A DNA stretch of 10,854 nt. Origin: Streptomyces katrae (lineage in GTDB: Bacteria > Actinomycetota > Actinomycetes > Streptomycetales > Streptomycetaceae). The notes beneath the pieces were generated by a model, which searched no databases, was not told the origin of the DNA, and saw only the letters and a list, made by a program, of their open reading frames with translations. Below are positions 1 through 6,857 of this stretch, one piece after another. Both the position numbers and the translations under genes were made by a program. The DNA is taken from NCBI RefSeq assembly GCF_000966975.1, contig NZ_JZWV01000373.1, positions 1 to 10,854 of the forward strand, read 5' to 3'. Numbering within the stretch: the stretch's first letter is position 1; each line of letters starts with the position of its first letter.

Positions 1-1
1 G

Positions 2-235
2 CCCGAGCCCTTCGGCCTGCGGCACGTCTGGGCGGGCTCGATGTGGCGCCACCGCTTCATGGCGGACGACGCCCTGCGCACCGTGGCCCCGGTCCTGCGG
101 GCGGTGCACGCGGCGGCCTTCCAGGTGCTGGACGAGAACGGCGTGGACACCTCGGCCTTCACCAACCGCTCCTCGATCATGAACGGCCTGATCCAGGAGC
201 CGGCCCCGCGCAAGGCGGACGTCTACGACGCCTAG
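2..235 (+). CDS. 3' end of an unrecognised protein (5' truncated by the window)
   Basis: The frame is open from the window edge to TAG at 233-235 and gives 77 residues. I take it as the tail of a longer gene, because coding-like sequence (PEPFGLRHVWAGS) continues upstream of the internal ATG at 41. The visible part is soluble and alpha-helical in character, with an alanine-rich stretch (VLRAVHAAAFQVL), and ends in KADVYDA. I do not recognise the family and see no catalytic motif or membrane segment. The stop lies 42 bases upstream of the next gene on the same strand, so the two could share a transcript. The frame has the third-position G/C bias of the neighbouring genes, which supports real coding. 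Function: unknown. Confidence 0.7.
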   Translation, partial: PEPFGLRHVWAGSMWRHRFMADDALRTVAPVLRAVHAAAFQVLDENGVDTSAFTNRSSIMNGLIQEPAPRKADVYDA

Positions 236-276
236 GTAGGCTGGAGGGGTCCGATCCGGCCCGGGGAGGTGCCGCC

Positions 277-687
277 GTGACCGAGCGCAAGCCGCCCGGG
301 GTCAGCTTCGAGTCCTTCGTGGACCGGCAGATCAGGGAGGCCGCCGACCGGGGCGAGTTCGCCCGGCTGCCGGGCCTGGGCAAGCCGCTGGCCTCCCTGG
401 ACGCCCCGTACGACGAACTGTGGTGGATCAAGGGGAAGCTCCACCGCGAGGGCTTCTCCCCGCTGCCGCCCGCGCTGGCCCTGCGCAAGGAGGCCGAGGA
501 CGCCCGTGAGGCGGCCCTGGCGGCCCCTACGGAGGCCGGGGCCAGGGCGGTGCTCGCGGAGATCAACGAGAAGATCCGCGCCGCCCTGCGCCGGCCCCCG
601 CCGGGACCGCCCTTGAAGCTCGCCGAGTTCGACGTGGAGGCGGTCCTGGCACAGCGGCGGACGGCCCGGCCGTCCGGCTCCGGCTAG
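277..687 (+). CDS. DUF1992 / DnaJ-homologue C28-type domain protein
   Basis: A 136-residue soluble protein. The N-terminal half carries the signature of the DUF1992 (DnaJ homologue subfamily C member 28 conserved) family: a helix SFESFVDRQIREAADRGEF followed by LPGLGKPL at residues 31-38 and a conserved DELWWIKGKLHREGFSPLPPA-type segment at about 46-66. The rest is a charged Ala/Glu/Arg helix (66-106) and a proline-rich tail. Bacterial members are small stand-alone proteins of unknown biochemical role; the DnaJ link is only by family name, and no J-domain HPD motif is present. The GTG start at 277 is chosen because GGGGAGGT at 263-270 sits six bases upstream and the family motif begins a few residues inside. 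The stop TAG overlaps, in a shared CTAG palindrome, the stop of the convergent HIT gene. Confidence 0.88.
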   Translation: MTERKPPGVSFESFVDRQIREAADRGEFARLPGLGKPLASLDAPYDELWWIKGKLHREGFSPLPPALALRKEAEDAREAALAAPTEAGARAVLAEINEKIRAALRRPPPGPPLKLAEFDVEAVLAQRRTARPSGSG

Positions 688-1232
688 TCGTTCGGCCAGG
701 CGTCGGCGAGCATCTGGCGGGTGTCCGCGAGGAGTTGCGGCAGCACCTTGGTGTGCCCGACGACCGGCATGAAGTTCGTGTCCCCGCCCCAGCGGGGCAC
801 GATGTGCTGGTGCAGGTGCGCGGCGATGCCGGCGCCGGCGGCGGCGCCCTGGTTCATGCCGATGTTGAAGCCGTGCGCCCCGGACGCCTTGCGCAGCGCG
901 ACCATGGCCCGCTTGGTCAGCTCGGCCAGCTCCGCCGTCTCCGGGCCGTCGAGCTCCGTGTAGTCGGCGACGTGCCGGTAGGGGACGACCATCAGGTGGC
1001 CACCGTTGTACGGGTACAGATTGAGCACGGCGTAGACGTGCTTGCCGCGCGCGACGACCAGGCCGTCCTGGTCGGCCATCTCCGGGATCCCGCAGAAGGG
1101 GCAGCCGTCCCCGGCCTCCGGGCCGGTCGGCTTGTTCTCGCCCTGGATGTAGGCCATCCGGTGGGGCGTCCACAGACGCTGGAACGCGTCCTGCGTGCCC
1201 ACACCGATCTGCTGCTCCGGCTCAATCGTCAT
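684..1232 (-). CDS. HIT-family protein, probable Ap4A phosphorylase
   Basis: A 182-residue cytoplasmic histidine-triad hydrolase/transferase. The catalytic triad motif H139-L-H141-Q-H143 is followed by VPRWGGDTNF, a continuation typical of the actinobacterial branch that includes M. tuberculosis Rv2613c, shown in the literature to be a diadenosine tetraphosphate (Ap4A) phosphorylase. A CPFC pair (C44, C47) looks like half of a metal site. NLYPYNGGHLMVVP at 71-84 and the NIGMNQG loop at 123-129 are also family features. The gene lies 91 bases downstream of thrS on the same strand, the same order as in mycobacteria. Start: I prefer ATG at 1232 (MTIEPEQQ); ATG at 1244 (MLRPMTIEP, 186 residues) is possible, with a weak AAGG four bases upstream. 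A TATGCT hexamer seven bases before the 1232 ATG would fit a leaderless transcript. The exact substrate is inferred. Confidence 0.93.
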   Translation of the reverse strand: MTIEPEQQIGVGTQDAFQRLWTPHRMAYIQGENKPTGPEAGDGCPFCGIPEMADQDGLVVARGKHVYAVLNLYPYNGGHLMVVPYRHVADYTELDGPETAELAELTKRAMVALRKASGAHGFNIGMNQGAAAGAGIAAHLHQHIVPRWGGDTNFMPVVGHTKVLPQLLADTRQMLADAWPND

Positions 1233-1267
1233 AGGACGCAGCATATGACCTTGCCCGGAGGAACGAG

Positions 1268-1314
1268 GAAGGCCCCCGGAAAGTGATCACCTGGTGATCG
1301 CTCCGGGGGCCTTC
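1268..1314 (-). terminator. Composite hairpin between thrS and the HIT gene
   Basis: Perfect 13-base arms (1268-1280 GAAGGCCCCCGGA and 1302-1314) enclose a second inverted repeat, GATCAC (1285-1290) with GTGATC (1294-1299). The whole makes a stem-loop with one internal loop just downstream of the thrS stop. There is no U-run after it in the minus direction, as is usual for high-GC actinobacterial terminators. It probably ends or attenuates thrS transcription before the HIT gene. Confidence 0.75.
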
Positions 1315-1322
1315 GGGCCGGG

Positions 1323-3299
1323 TCAGACCTGGACGCGGTCCGCGACGACCTTGGCCAGCTTCGCCAGCGCCTCGTCCTTGGGGATGCCGTTCTCCTGCGA
1401 ACCGTCGCGGTAGCGGAAGGAGACGGTGCCCGCGGCCATGTCCTCGTCACCGACGATGATCATGAACGGGACCTTGAGCTTCTGGTGGTTGCGGATCTTC
1501 TTCTGCATCCGGTCGGAGGAGGCGTCCACCTCGACCCGCAGGCCCTGCTTCTTCGCCTCGGCGGCGAACTCCTGCAGGTACTCCACGTGCCCGTCGCCGA
1601 TCGGGATGCCGACGGCCTGGACCGGGGCCAGCCACGGCGGCATGGCGCCCGCGTAGTGCTCCAGCAGGACGGCGAAGAACCGCTCGATCGAGCCGAACAG
1701 CGCGCGGTGGATCATGACCGGGCGCTGGCGGGAACCGTCGGCCGCGGTGTACTCCAGGTCGAAGCGCTCCGGCAGGTTGAAGTCCAGCTGGACGGTCGAC
1801 ATCTGCCAGGTGCGGCCGATGGCGTCGCGCGCCTGCACGGAGATCTTCGGGCCGTAGAAGGCGGCGCCGCCCGGGTCGGGGGTCAGCGGGAGGCCCTGCT
1901 TCTCGGCGACCTGCTGGAGGACCGCGGTGGCCTCCTCCCAGACCTCGTCCGAGCCGACGAACTTCTCCGGGTCCTTGGTGGACAGCTCCAGGTAGAAGTC
2001 GGTCAGACCGTAGTCGCGCAGCAGGTTGAGCACGAAGGTGAGGGTGCGGTCGAGCTCCTCGGCCATCTGCTCACGGGTGCAGTAGATGTGCGCGTCGTCC
2101 TGGGTGAAGCCGCGGGCCCGGGTCAGGCCGTGGACCACGCCGGACTTCTCGTACCGGTACACGGTGCCGAACTCGAACAGGCGCAGCGGCAGCTCACGGT
2201 AGGAGCGCCCGCGCGCGTCGAAGATCAGATTGTGCATCGGGCAGTTCATGGGCTTGAGGTAGTAGTCGGTACCACCGTCGAGCTGCATGGGGGGGTACAT
2301 GCCCTCCGCGTACCAGTCCAGGTGGCCGCTCTTCTCGAAGAGGGCGCCCTTGGTGGCGTGCGGGGAGTAGACGAACTCGTAGCCCTCCTCCTCGTGCCGG
2401 CGGCGCGAGTAGTCCTCCATGGTCCGGCGGATGATGCCGCCGCGCGGGTGGAAGACGGCGAGGCCGGAGCCGATCTCGTCCGGGATGGAGAAGAGGTCGA
2501 GCTCGTTGCCGAGCTTGCGGTGGTCGCGCTTCTCGGCCTCGGCGAGGAAGTCGAGGTGCGCCTTCAGCTCCTCCTTCGACGGCCACGCGGTGCCGTAGAT
2601 GCGCTGGAGCATCGGGTTCTTCTCGCTGCCGCGCCAGTAGGCGGCCGCGTTGCGCATCAGCTTGAACGCCGGGATGTTGCGGGTGGTGGGCAGGTGGGGA
2701 CCGCGGCAGAGGTCCTTCCAGCACAGCTCGCCGGTCTTGGCGTCGAGGTTGTCGTAGATGGTCAGCTCGCCGCCGCCCACCTCGACGTTCGCCCCGTCGT
2801 CGGTGGACGCGGAGCCCTTGATGCCGATGAGCTCCAGCTTGTAGGGCTCGTCCGCGAGCTCCTCACGGGCCGCCTCGTCGGAGACCACGCGGCGGGCGAA
2901 CCGCTGCCCGCGCTTCTGGATCTCCTGCATCTTCTTCTCGATGGTCTTGAGGTCATCGGGAGTGAAGGGCTTGGCGACGTCGAAGTCGTAGTAGAAGCCG
3001 TCGCGGACCGGCGGGCCGATGCCCAGCTTGGCCTCGGGGAACAGCTCCTGCACGGCCTGGGCCATGACGTGCGCGGTCGAGTGGCGCAGGATGTTCAGGC
3101 CGTCCTCGGAGGAGATCTCCACCGGCTCGACGGTCTCGCCGTCCCGGACCTCGTACGAGAGGTCCTTCAGCTCGCCGGCGACGCGCGCGGCGATGACGGT
3201 GCGCTCACCGGCGAACAGCTCGGCCGCCGTAGTGCCCGTGGTCACCACGCGCTCGTCCCGCTCGGAATCGCGTTGGATGATCACACGGACGTCTGACAC
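1323..3299 (-). CDS. thrS: Threonyl-tRNA synthetase
   Basis: A 658-residue class II synthetase that charges tRNA-Thr with threonine in the cytoplasm; the length is full for the family. Domains in order: TGS (about 1-65); the editing/SAD domain with H73-x3-H77 (HSTAHVMAQ) and C198-x3-H202 (CRGPH), so the four editing-site residues known from E. coli ThrRS are all present; the class II catalytic core (about 265-560) with zinc/threonine ligands C353 (MNCPMHN), H404 (DDAHIYC) and H531 (MIHRALFGS); motif 2 ([10 protein letters not shown]); motif 3 ([11 protein letters not shown]); and a C-terminal anticodon-binding domain from about 563 ([14 protein letters not shown]). The GTG start at 3299 is preceded by AGGAG (3306-3310) six bases upstream and gives the family N-terminus; the open frame continues upstream only as non-homologous sequence. 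The HIT gene follows. The leader is structured (see separate entries), so post-transcriptional control is possible. Confidence 0.98.
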   Translation of the reverse strand: MSDVRVIIQRDSERDERVVTTGTTAAELFAGERTVIAARVAGELKDLSYEVRDGETVEPVEISSEDGLNILRHSTAHVMAQAVQELFPEAKLGIGPPVRDGFYYDFDVAKPFTPDDLKTIEKKMQEIQKRGQRFARRVVSDEAAREELADEPYKLELIGIKGSASTDDGANVEVGGGELTIYDNLDAKTGELCWKDLCRGPHLPTTRNIPAFKLMRNAAAYWRGSEKNPMLQRIYGTAWPSKEELKAHLDFLAEAEKRDHRKLGNELDLFSIPDEIGSGLAVFHPRGGIIRRTMEDYSRRRHEEEGYEFVYSPHATKGALFEKSGHLDWYAEGMYPPMQLDGGTDYYLKPMNCPMHNLIFDARGRSYRELPLRLFEFGTVYRYEKSGVVHGLTRARGFTQDDAHIYCTREQMAEELDRTLTFVLNLLRDYGLTDFYLELSTKDPEKFVGSDEVWEEATAVLQQVAEKQGLPLTPDPGGAAFYGPKISVQARDAIGRTWQMSTVQLDFNLPERFDLEYTAADGSRQRPVMIHRALFGSIERFFAVLLEHYAGAMPPWLAPVQAVGIPIGDGHVEYLQEFAAEAKKQGLRVEVDASSDRMQKKIRNHQKLKVPFMIIVGDEDMAAGTVSFRYRDGSQENGIPKDEALAKLAKVVADRVQV

Positions 3300-3327
3300 C
3301 GGTTTCTCCTGAACTCTGGGGGCCCTC

Positions 3328-3372
3328 CCCGGCGGGAGCCGGGCGGGGAACGCGCCGGTGGTTCCGGCGCGT
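3328..3372 (-). promoter_or_regulatory. Structured 5' leader of thrS (two hairpins)
   Basis: In the minus direction the leader carries a perfect stem-loop with nine-base arms (3364-3372 and 3350-3358) and loop AACCA. A six-base stem with loop TCCC follows (arms 3338-3343 and 3328-3333), and then the AGGAG ribosome site. The CTCCC of the second loop region could alternatively pair with the adjacent GGGAG, so mutually exclusive folds are possible. A TACGAT hexamer (3377-3382) would place the transcript start at the foot of the first hairpin. I see no T-box specifier or antiterminator on this strand. The regulatory role is inferred; the structures are seen. Confidence 0.5.
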
Positions 3373-3376
3373 GTGA

Positions 3377-3382
3377 ATCGTA
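3377..3382 (-). promoter_or_regulatory. Candidate -10 element for thrS
   Basis: TACGAT fits the TAnnnT form of actinobacterial housekeeping -10 elements. It is about 78 bases upstream of the thrS start codon. No convincing -35 is found 16-18 bases further up, so this is a weak call. Confidence 0.3.
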
Positions 3383-3430
3383 CCGAGCGGAGCGGCCGCG
3401 CCGCTAAACGGTTGTGCGGGGTGCCTTGAC

Positions 3431-3450
3431 GGGGGCGGGGCGGGGCGGGG
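3431..3450 (+). other. G-quadruplex-type motif upstream of thrS and the GNAT gene
   Basis: Four runs of 4-5 G separated by single C residues lie on the plus strand, in the intergenic space between divergent thrS and the acetyltransferase gene. Single-base loops are the most stable class of intramolecular G-quadruplex. The motif is intergenic, so codon bias does not explain it. A TTGACG hexamer abuts it at 3426-3431. Any function is inferred. Confidence 0.55.
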
Positions 3451-3527
3451 AAATCCCGGCGCGTACCGCCGGGAGCGCCGGTAGCGTGGCCGGGCCGTGT
3501 CCGCCGTGCCCCGAGAGGACCCCTCGC

Positions 3528-4010
3528 ATGCCGCACCCCCGCGTCCGTCCGCTGGACCTGGCCGACGAGGCGACCGCCGTCGCCGTGCACCGGATCGGGC
3601 GGGCCGCGTACACCGTGGAGGCGGAGCTGATCGGGTTCGACGGGATCCCCGCGCTGGGCGAGAGCCTCGACGAGATGCGGGGGCGGGCGCTGGAGTGGCT
3701 GGGTGCGGTCGGGCCGGACGGGGCCGTCGCCGGGTTCCTGGCCTGGGAGGAGCCGGCGGCCGGCGGGCCGGTCGGCCTCGACCGGCTCTGCGTGGACCCC
3801 GCCTGGTTCCGCCGGGGCGTGGCCTCGCTGCTGCTGCGCCACGCGCTGGAGGAGCTCTTCCCGGGCCGCCCGGTGGAGGTCACCACGGGGGCGGACAACA
3901 CCCCGGCGGTGGCCCTGTACGAGCGGCTGGGCTTCGTCCGGGGCGGCGACTTCTCCCCCGTCCCCGGGCTGCGGATGGCCTCGTTCACGCTCACCCCGGG
4001 CGCGGCCTGA
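3528..4010 (+). CDS. GNAT-family N-acetyltransferase
   Basis: A 160-residue stand-alone GNAT domain, predicted to move an acetyl group from acetyl-CoA to an unknown amine. The central strand plus acetyl-CoA loop is seen as [20 protein letters not shown] (85-103). RRGVA is the pyrophosphate-binding loop; the first position of the classical Q/R-x-x-G-x-G/A motif is Phe here. Motif B follows as [19 protein letters not shown] (124-142), with the typical ALYERLGF. The N-terminal part has a [20 protein letters not shown] segment shared with other small GNATs. The ATG at 3528 has GAGAGGA about eight bases upstream. A TAGCGT hexamer at 3482-3487 is a possible -10. The gene is divergent from thrS and 74 bases upstream of the lipoprotein gene. 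The substrate cannot be told from sequence. Confidence 0.92.
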   Translation: MPHPRVRPLDLADEATAVAVHRIGRAAYTVEAELIGFDGIPALGESLDEMRGRALEWLGAVGPDGAVAGFLAWEEPAAGGPVGLDRLCVDPAWFRRGVASLLLRHALEELFPGRPVEVTTGADNTPAVALYERLGFVRGGDFSPVPGLRMASFTLTPGAA

Positions 4011-4084
4011 GCGGGAGGCGGAACCCGTCGGCGGCTCCGTACGTCCCAGCGGCGTCCGAGCGCAGGTGTCCCAGGGGGATGATC

Positions 4085-4753
4085 ATGCGTCGCACCGCCG
4101 TCACGCTCGCCGGCCTCGCCTTCTTCACCGCCGCCCTCGTGGGCGGCTGCGGCACCGCCGCCTCCGGACCGGGGGCTCCCGCGCCGCTCCCGCCCTCCGG
4201 GCCGGCCGCCGCCTGTCCGGTCCTCGACCGCGCGGCGCACACCGCACCGCCCGCCACCGTCGGCGGGACCCCCGTGAACACCCCCGAGGCCGCCCGTCTG
4301 TCGCAGGCCGTCGGGGCGCAGGGCCGGGGGGCCTTCGCCGACGTCTACGGGGCCCAGATCACGGACCACCCGGCCGGCCGGGTCGCGCTGTGCGTCACCG
4401 ACCTCGGCCGGGGCCGGCTGCTGCTGGAGGCCGCCCGGAAGGCCGACCCGGCCGTGGATCCGGGGCGCGCGGACCTGTACCTGAGCCGCTACACCCGGCG
4501 TGCGCTGAACGAGGGCGTGGCCCGGCTCACCGCCGACCAGGGCCGCCCGCTGTTCCCGCTCTACAGCTTCTCCCCGGCCCCGGACGCCTCGGGGATCGTG
4601 GTGACGAGCACCGCCGAGGGCGCCGCGTCGAAGGACCTCAAGGCCCGTCTGGAGCAGCTGACCGGCGGCATCCCCGTCACGGTCGAACGCGGCGACCCCC
4701 TCACCCCCGCGGTGGGCGGCCCGTCCGCGGACGCCGGCGACCCGGCCCCGTAG
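4085..4753 (+). CDS. Putative lipoprotein of unknown function
   Basis: A 222-residue secreted lipoprotein. The N-terminus MRRTAVTLAGLAFFTAALVGGC is a signal peptide with a lipobox-like LVGGC; Cys22 is the predicted lipidated residue, so the protein should be anchored to the outer face of the membrane. A Gly/Ala/Pro-rich linker follows (to about 45), then a folded part with CPVLDRAAHT and a second Cys pair candidate (ALCVTDLG). No enzyme motif is seen. Two ATGs lie close together (4079 and 4085); I choose 4085 because AGGGGG at 4073-4078 leaves the usual six-base spacing for it and none for the first. Convergent with the 406-residue gene downstream. No family recognised. Confidence 0.85.
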   Translation: MRRTAVTLAGLAFFTAALVGGCGTAASGPGAPAPLPPSGPAAACPVLDRAAHTAPPATVGGTPVNTPEAARLSQAVGAQGRGAFADVYGAQITDHPAGRVALCVTDLGRGRLLLEAARKADPAVDPGRADLYLSRYTRRALNEGVARLTADQGRPLFPLYSFSPAPDASGIVVTSTAEGAASKDLKARLEQLTGGIPVTVERGDPLTPAVGGPSADAGDPAP

Positions 4754-4776
4754 GGCCCGGCCGGCCGTCCGGGCCC
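4753..4776. terminator. Hairpin between convergent genes
   Basis: Eight-base arms GGGCCCGG (4753-4760) and CCGGGCCC (4769-4776) with an eight-base loop begin at the last base of the lipoprotein stop codon. The position between two convergent genes suits a bidirectional terminator. No U-run is present on either strand. Confidence 0.6.
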
Positions 4777-4814
4777 CGGCGGGAACGGGCGGACAGGCCC
4801 TCGGCCGGGCGGGC

Positions 4815-6035
4815 TCAGTCGTCGGACGGCAGGACGTCCTCGGGGTCGAAGGAGGCGTCGAGGGACTTGATCAGCCGGTCCCGTTCCCCCTCGTCCAGCG
4901 GGACCGGGGTCACGTCCGCGGCGTCCGTCAGCCGGCGGAAGCCGCCCCGCCGGGAGAGGCGGCCGCTGACGCGGACCGGGAGGCCCGCCAGGTGGGCGTG
5001 GACGGCGATCCGGTACGCCTCCTCGTCGAGCGCGGCCCGTACGTACGGGACGTCCGCCCCGGCCAGGACCCTCAGCCGGACCGTCCCCCCGCCGCCCGCG
5101 GCCGCCCGCCGCATCCGTACGACCGCCCCCGTCAGCCGCACGGCGACGGCCGGCTCGGCGCGGGTGTAGCGGGCGGAGGCCTCGCGCAGCACGGGCAGGT
5201 CGCCGGGCGAGAACTCCACCGGTTCGGGCCGCGCCGCGCACCCGGCCGGGACCCCGGCGGCCGGGGCCCAGGCCAGCGCGACGCGGGCCCCTTCCGAACC
5301 CTGGACGAGGGCGATCAGCGCGTCGGCGAGCTCCCGGCTGACGCCGGCCGCGACGGCCGAGTCGAAGGCCTCCATGCCGCCGGTGGCCCGCTGGTAGTCC
5401 ACCGCCTCGCGGGCGGCGTGCAGTGCGTGGTGGAGCCGCGTCACCAGGCCCCGGCCGCCGTCCACCGGAACGTACGCGGCGAGCCGGCGCCCGTCCGGTC
5501 CGGGCCCCACCAGCACCCCGTCCAGGGCCCGTTCGGCCTGGGCGCGGTGGCGGGCCCCGTAGTACCCGGCGCGGGCGCGTTCGGCGAGGGCCCCGGCCAG
5601 CAGCAGCCGGCGGGCCGCCGAGCGCAGCCGCTCCTGCGCGCTCCAGGCGGCCTCGCCCTGGAACCCGTACGGCGCCTCGGGGATCTCGCGTTCCCACCGG
5701 ACCTCGTCGCTGGGCAGGCTCAGCCCGAACAGCACCTCCCGCGCCGACGGCAGCCCGCTGCGCGACAGTGCGGTGAGGGCCTCCTCCAGCAGGTCCGCGC
5801 AGTCGGGGAAGGTCCGGGTCTCGGGGACGAGCAGGCTGGTGCCGGCGTGCCCGGGCGGGGTCCAGCGCCCGTAGCGGCCCGCCGCCCCGCCGCGCCGCAG
5901 CCAGCCGTGCCGGTGCAGCAGCGCTCCGAGGACCCGGGGGTCGACCTCGGCGGGATCGGGGGCGCCGGGCGGGGCCGGCAGCAGGGGCGGCAGCGGCTCC
6001 AGGCGGGTTTCGGGGCGCGGTGCGTGACGGTCCAT
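4815..6035 (-). CDS. 406-residue protein of unknown function, coupled to a DUF4365 gene
   Basis: A soluble 406-residue protein with no signal peptide or membrane segment. The N-terminal module (about 32-115) has the form L-x-R-H-G-W ... W-T-P-P ... LLVPETRTFPDCADLLEEALTAL. The middle (125-260) is mostly helical (AQERLRSAARRLLLAGAL, LHHALHAAREAVDYQ). The C-terminal part (about 297-378) alternates strands and one helix: VAVRLTGAVVRM, VRLRVLAG, VRAALDEEAYRIAVHAHLAGLPVRVSGRLSR-type segment, FRRLTDAADVTPV. This looks like a small beta-barrel, possibly OB-like, and I recall this Y-x2-A-x2-AH-x2-G-x-x-V-x-V-x-G-x-L pattern from uncharacterised actinobacterial proteins. The ATG at 6035 shares one base with the upstream stop (TGATG) and has GGAGGG eight bases upstream; the frame extends further, but only into the upstream gene. 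The function is not known. Confidence 0.85.
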   Translation of the reverse strand: MDRHAPRPETRLEPLPPLLPAPPGAPDPAEVDPRVLGALLHRHGWLRRGGAAGRYGRWTPPGHAGTSLLVPETRTFPDCADLLEEALTALSRSGLPSAREVLFGLSLPSDEVRWEREIPEAPYGFQGEAAWSAQERLRSAARRLLLAGALAERARAGYYGARHRAQAERALDGVLVGPGPDGRRLAAYVPVDGGRGLVTRLHHALHAAREAVDYQRATGGMEAFDSAVAAGVSRELADALIALVQGSEGARVALAWAPAAGVPAGCAARPEPVEFSPGDLPVLREASARYTRAEPAVAVRLTGAVVRMRRAAAGGGGTVRLRVLAGADVPYVRAALDEEAYRIAVHAHLAGLPVRVSGRLSRRGGFRRLTDAADVTPVPLDEGERDRLIKSLDASFDPEDVLPSDD

Positions 6036-6613
6036 CAGGGTGTCCCTCCCGACCCGACCCGGGTCATGATCTCGCACAGCGCCCGGTCGTCGAAGATCCG
6101 CGCGGTCGGGATCCGTACGGTGGTCCGGCGCCGGCCGGTCACCGGATGCCCGGCGAGGTTGGTCCAGTAGCAGCAGTGCCTGAGGTCGAGCCGGTCGTGC
6201 CCGGCGCTCAGCCACTGCTCCCGCTCCCGCGGTACGAGCATCACGACGAGGATCTTGTGGACGGCGACCGGGGTGCGGGCCAGCTTCACCAGGTGTTCGT
6301 TGTCGAGGGTGAAGCCGAAGGTGGGCCCGGCCGGACGCGGCGGGACCTGGTAGGTCGCCTTCAGCTGCACCTTGATGGTGACCTCGTCGTCGACGGCGTG
6401 CTCGGGCGCGCCGTGGCTGACGTGCCAGTCGATGCCGTTGTCCGGGAACGGCTGGGACAGCGAGCAGCCGGCGGCGGCCGCGACGGCGTGCAGGTATCCC
6501 ACCTGGAGGGTCTCCATGCAGGCGGTGGTGGCGAGCGTGCCGCGCAGCGGACCGGTCCTCGCTCCGGTGTCCGCGTCCAGCACCCCGCCCGGTTCGGGCT
6601 GCGCGAGCGCCAT
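6035..6613 (-). CDS. DUF4365 domain protein, predicted PD-(D/E)XK-type nuclease fold
   Basis: A 192-residue protein. The DUF4365 pattern is clear: a helix with Glu34 (METLQVGYLHAVAAAAG), then NGIDWHV with Asp62, then VTIKVQLKAT with Q83-x-K85. In the nuclease-fold reading these are the metal-binding Asp and the Q-x-K variant of the (D/E)-x-K motif. DUF4365 proteins are found alone or joined to NTPase domains, often near defence or repair genes; activity has rarely been tested. Here the domain stands alone with a short C-terminal extension (HCCYWTNLAGHPVTG). The ATG at 6613 has GGGGGG seven bases upstream. The stop overlaps the next start by one base (TGATG), implying translational coupling. 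Divergent from an exonuclease gene. Family call good, catalytic activity inferred. Confidence 0.85.
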   Translation of the reverse strand: MALAQPEPGGVLDADTGARTGPLRGTLATTACMETLQVGYLHAVAAAAGCSLSQPFPDNGIDWHVSHGAPEHAVDDEVTIKVQLKATYQVPPRPAGPTFGFTLDNEHLVKLARTPVAVHKILVVMLVPREREQWLSAGHDRLDLRHCCYWTNLAGHPVTGRRRTTVRIPTARIFDDRALCEIMTRVGSGGTP

Positions 6614-6656
6614 GGCCGGCCCCCCATGCCTTCCGGGCTCTGCCGTGCGGGTGGTG

Positions 6657-6699
6657 GTGACGTGACGACGTGATGACGTGCGGGGTGACGGCCGGTCAC
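6657..6699. promoter_or_regulatory. Clustered GTGAC repeats in a divergent promoter region
   Basis: GTGACG occurs at 6657, 6662 and 6685, with a variant GATGACG at 6672. An inverted copy GTCAC at 6695-6699 makes GTGAC-N5-GTCAC with the 6685 copy. The cluster is 44-86 bases upstream of the DUF4365 start and 160-200 bases upstream of the exonuclease start. It could be an operator for one or both; the regulator is unknown, and the spacing is one base off a Crp-type site (GTGA-N6-TCAC). Confidence 0.35.
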
Positions 6700-6857
6700 G
6701 TGTACGACCCCCCAGGGGAGTTGTCTCCGCACCCGGCTCGGCGCAAACGGCGTACGGGGCAAACAGCCCGGGTATCACGGAATCGGCGGGGGCGGCAGGT
6801 CCCGGGGCGGTGGCGCCCGGTACGCCCCGTCTGCCGATCGGGGACGAGGAGTTCGCC

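Noticed and set aside
1485..3296. 603-residue open frame on the plus strand
   Set aside because: It is the antisense of thrS, rich in Val/Leu/Gly/Glu as expected for a mirror of a GC-biased gene, and has no family features.
3357..3371. T-box-like GGTGGTTCCGGCGCG on the plus strand
   Set aside because: It is on the strand opposite to thrS, carries an extra base against the T-box core, and has no specifier stem-loop. It is the reverse arm of the thrS leader hairpin.
3300..3842. N-terminal extension of the thrS reading frame to 839 residues
   Set aside because: The extra residues are low-complexity Arg/Pro/Gly sequence antisense to the GNAT gene. The GTG at 3299 has a strong ribosome site, gives the family N-terminus, and places the editing histidines at 73 and 77 as in E. 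coli ThrRS.
4561..5697. 378-residue open frame on the minus strand
   Set aside because: It is an Arg/Gly/Pro-rich shadow of the 406-residue gene and the lipoprotein in another frame.
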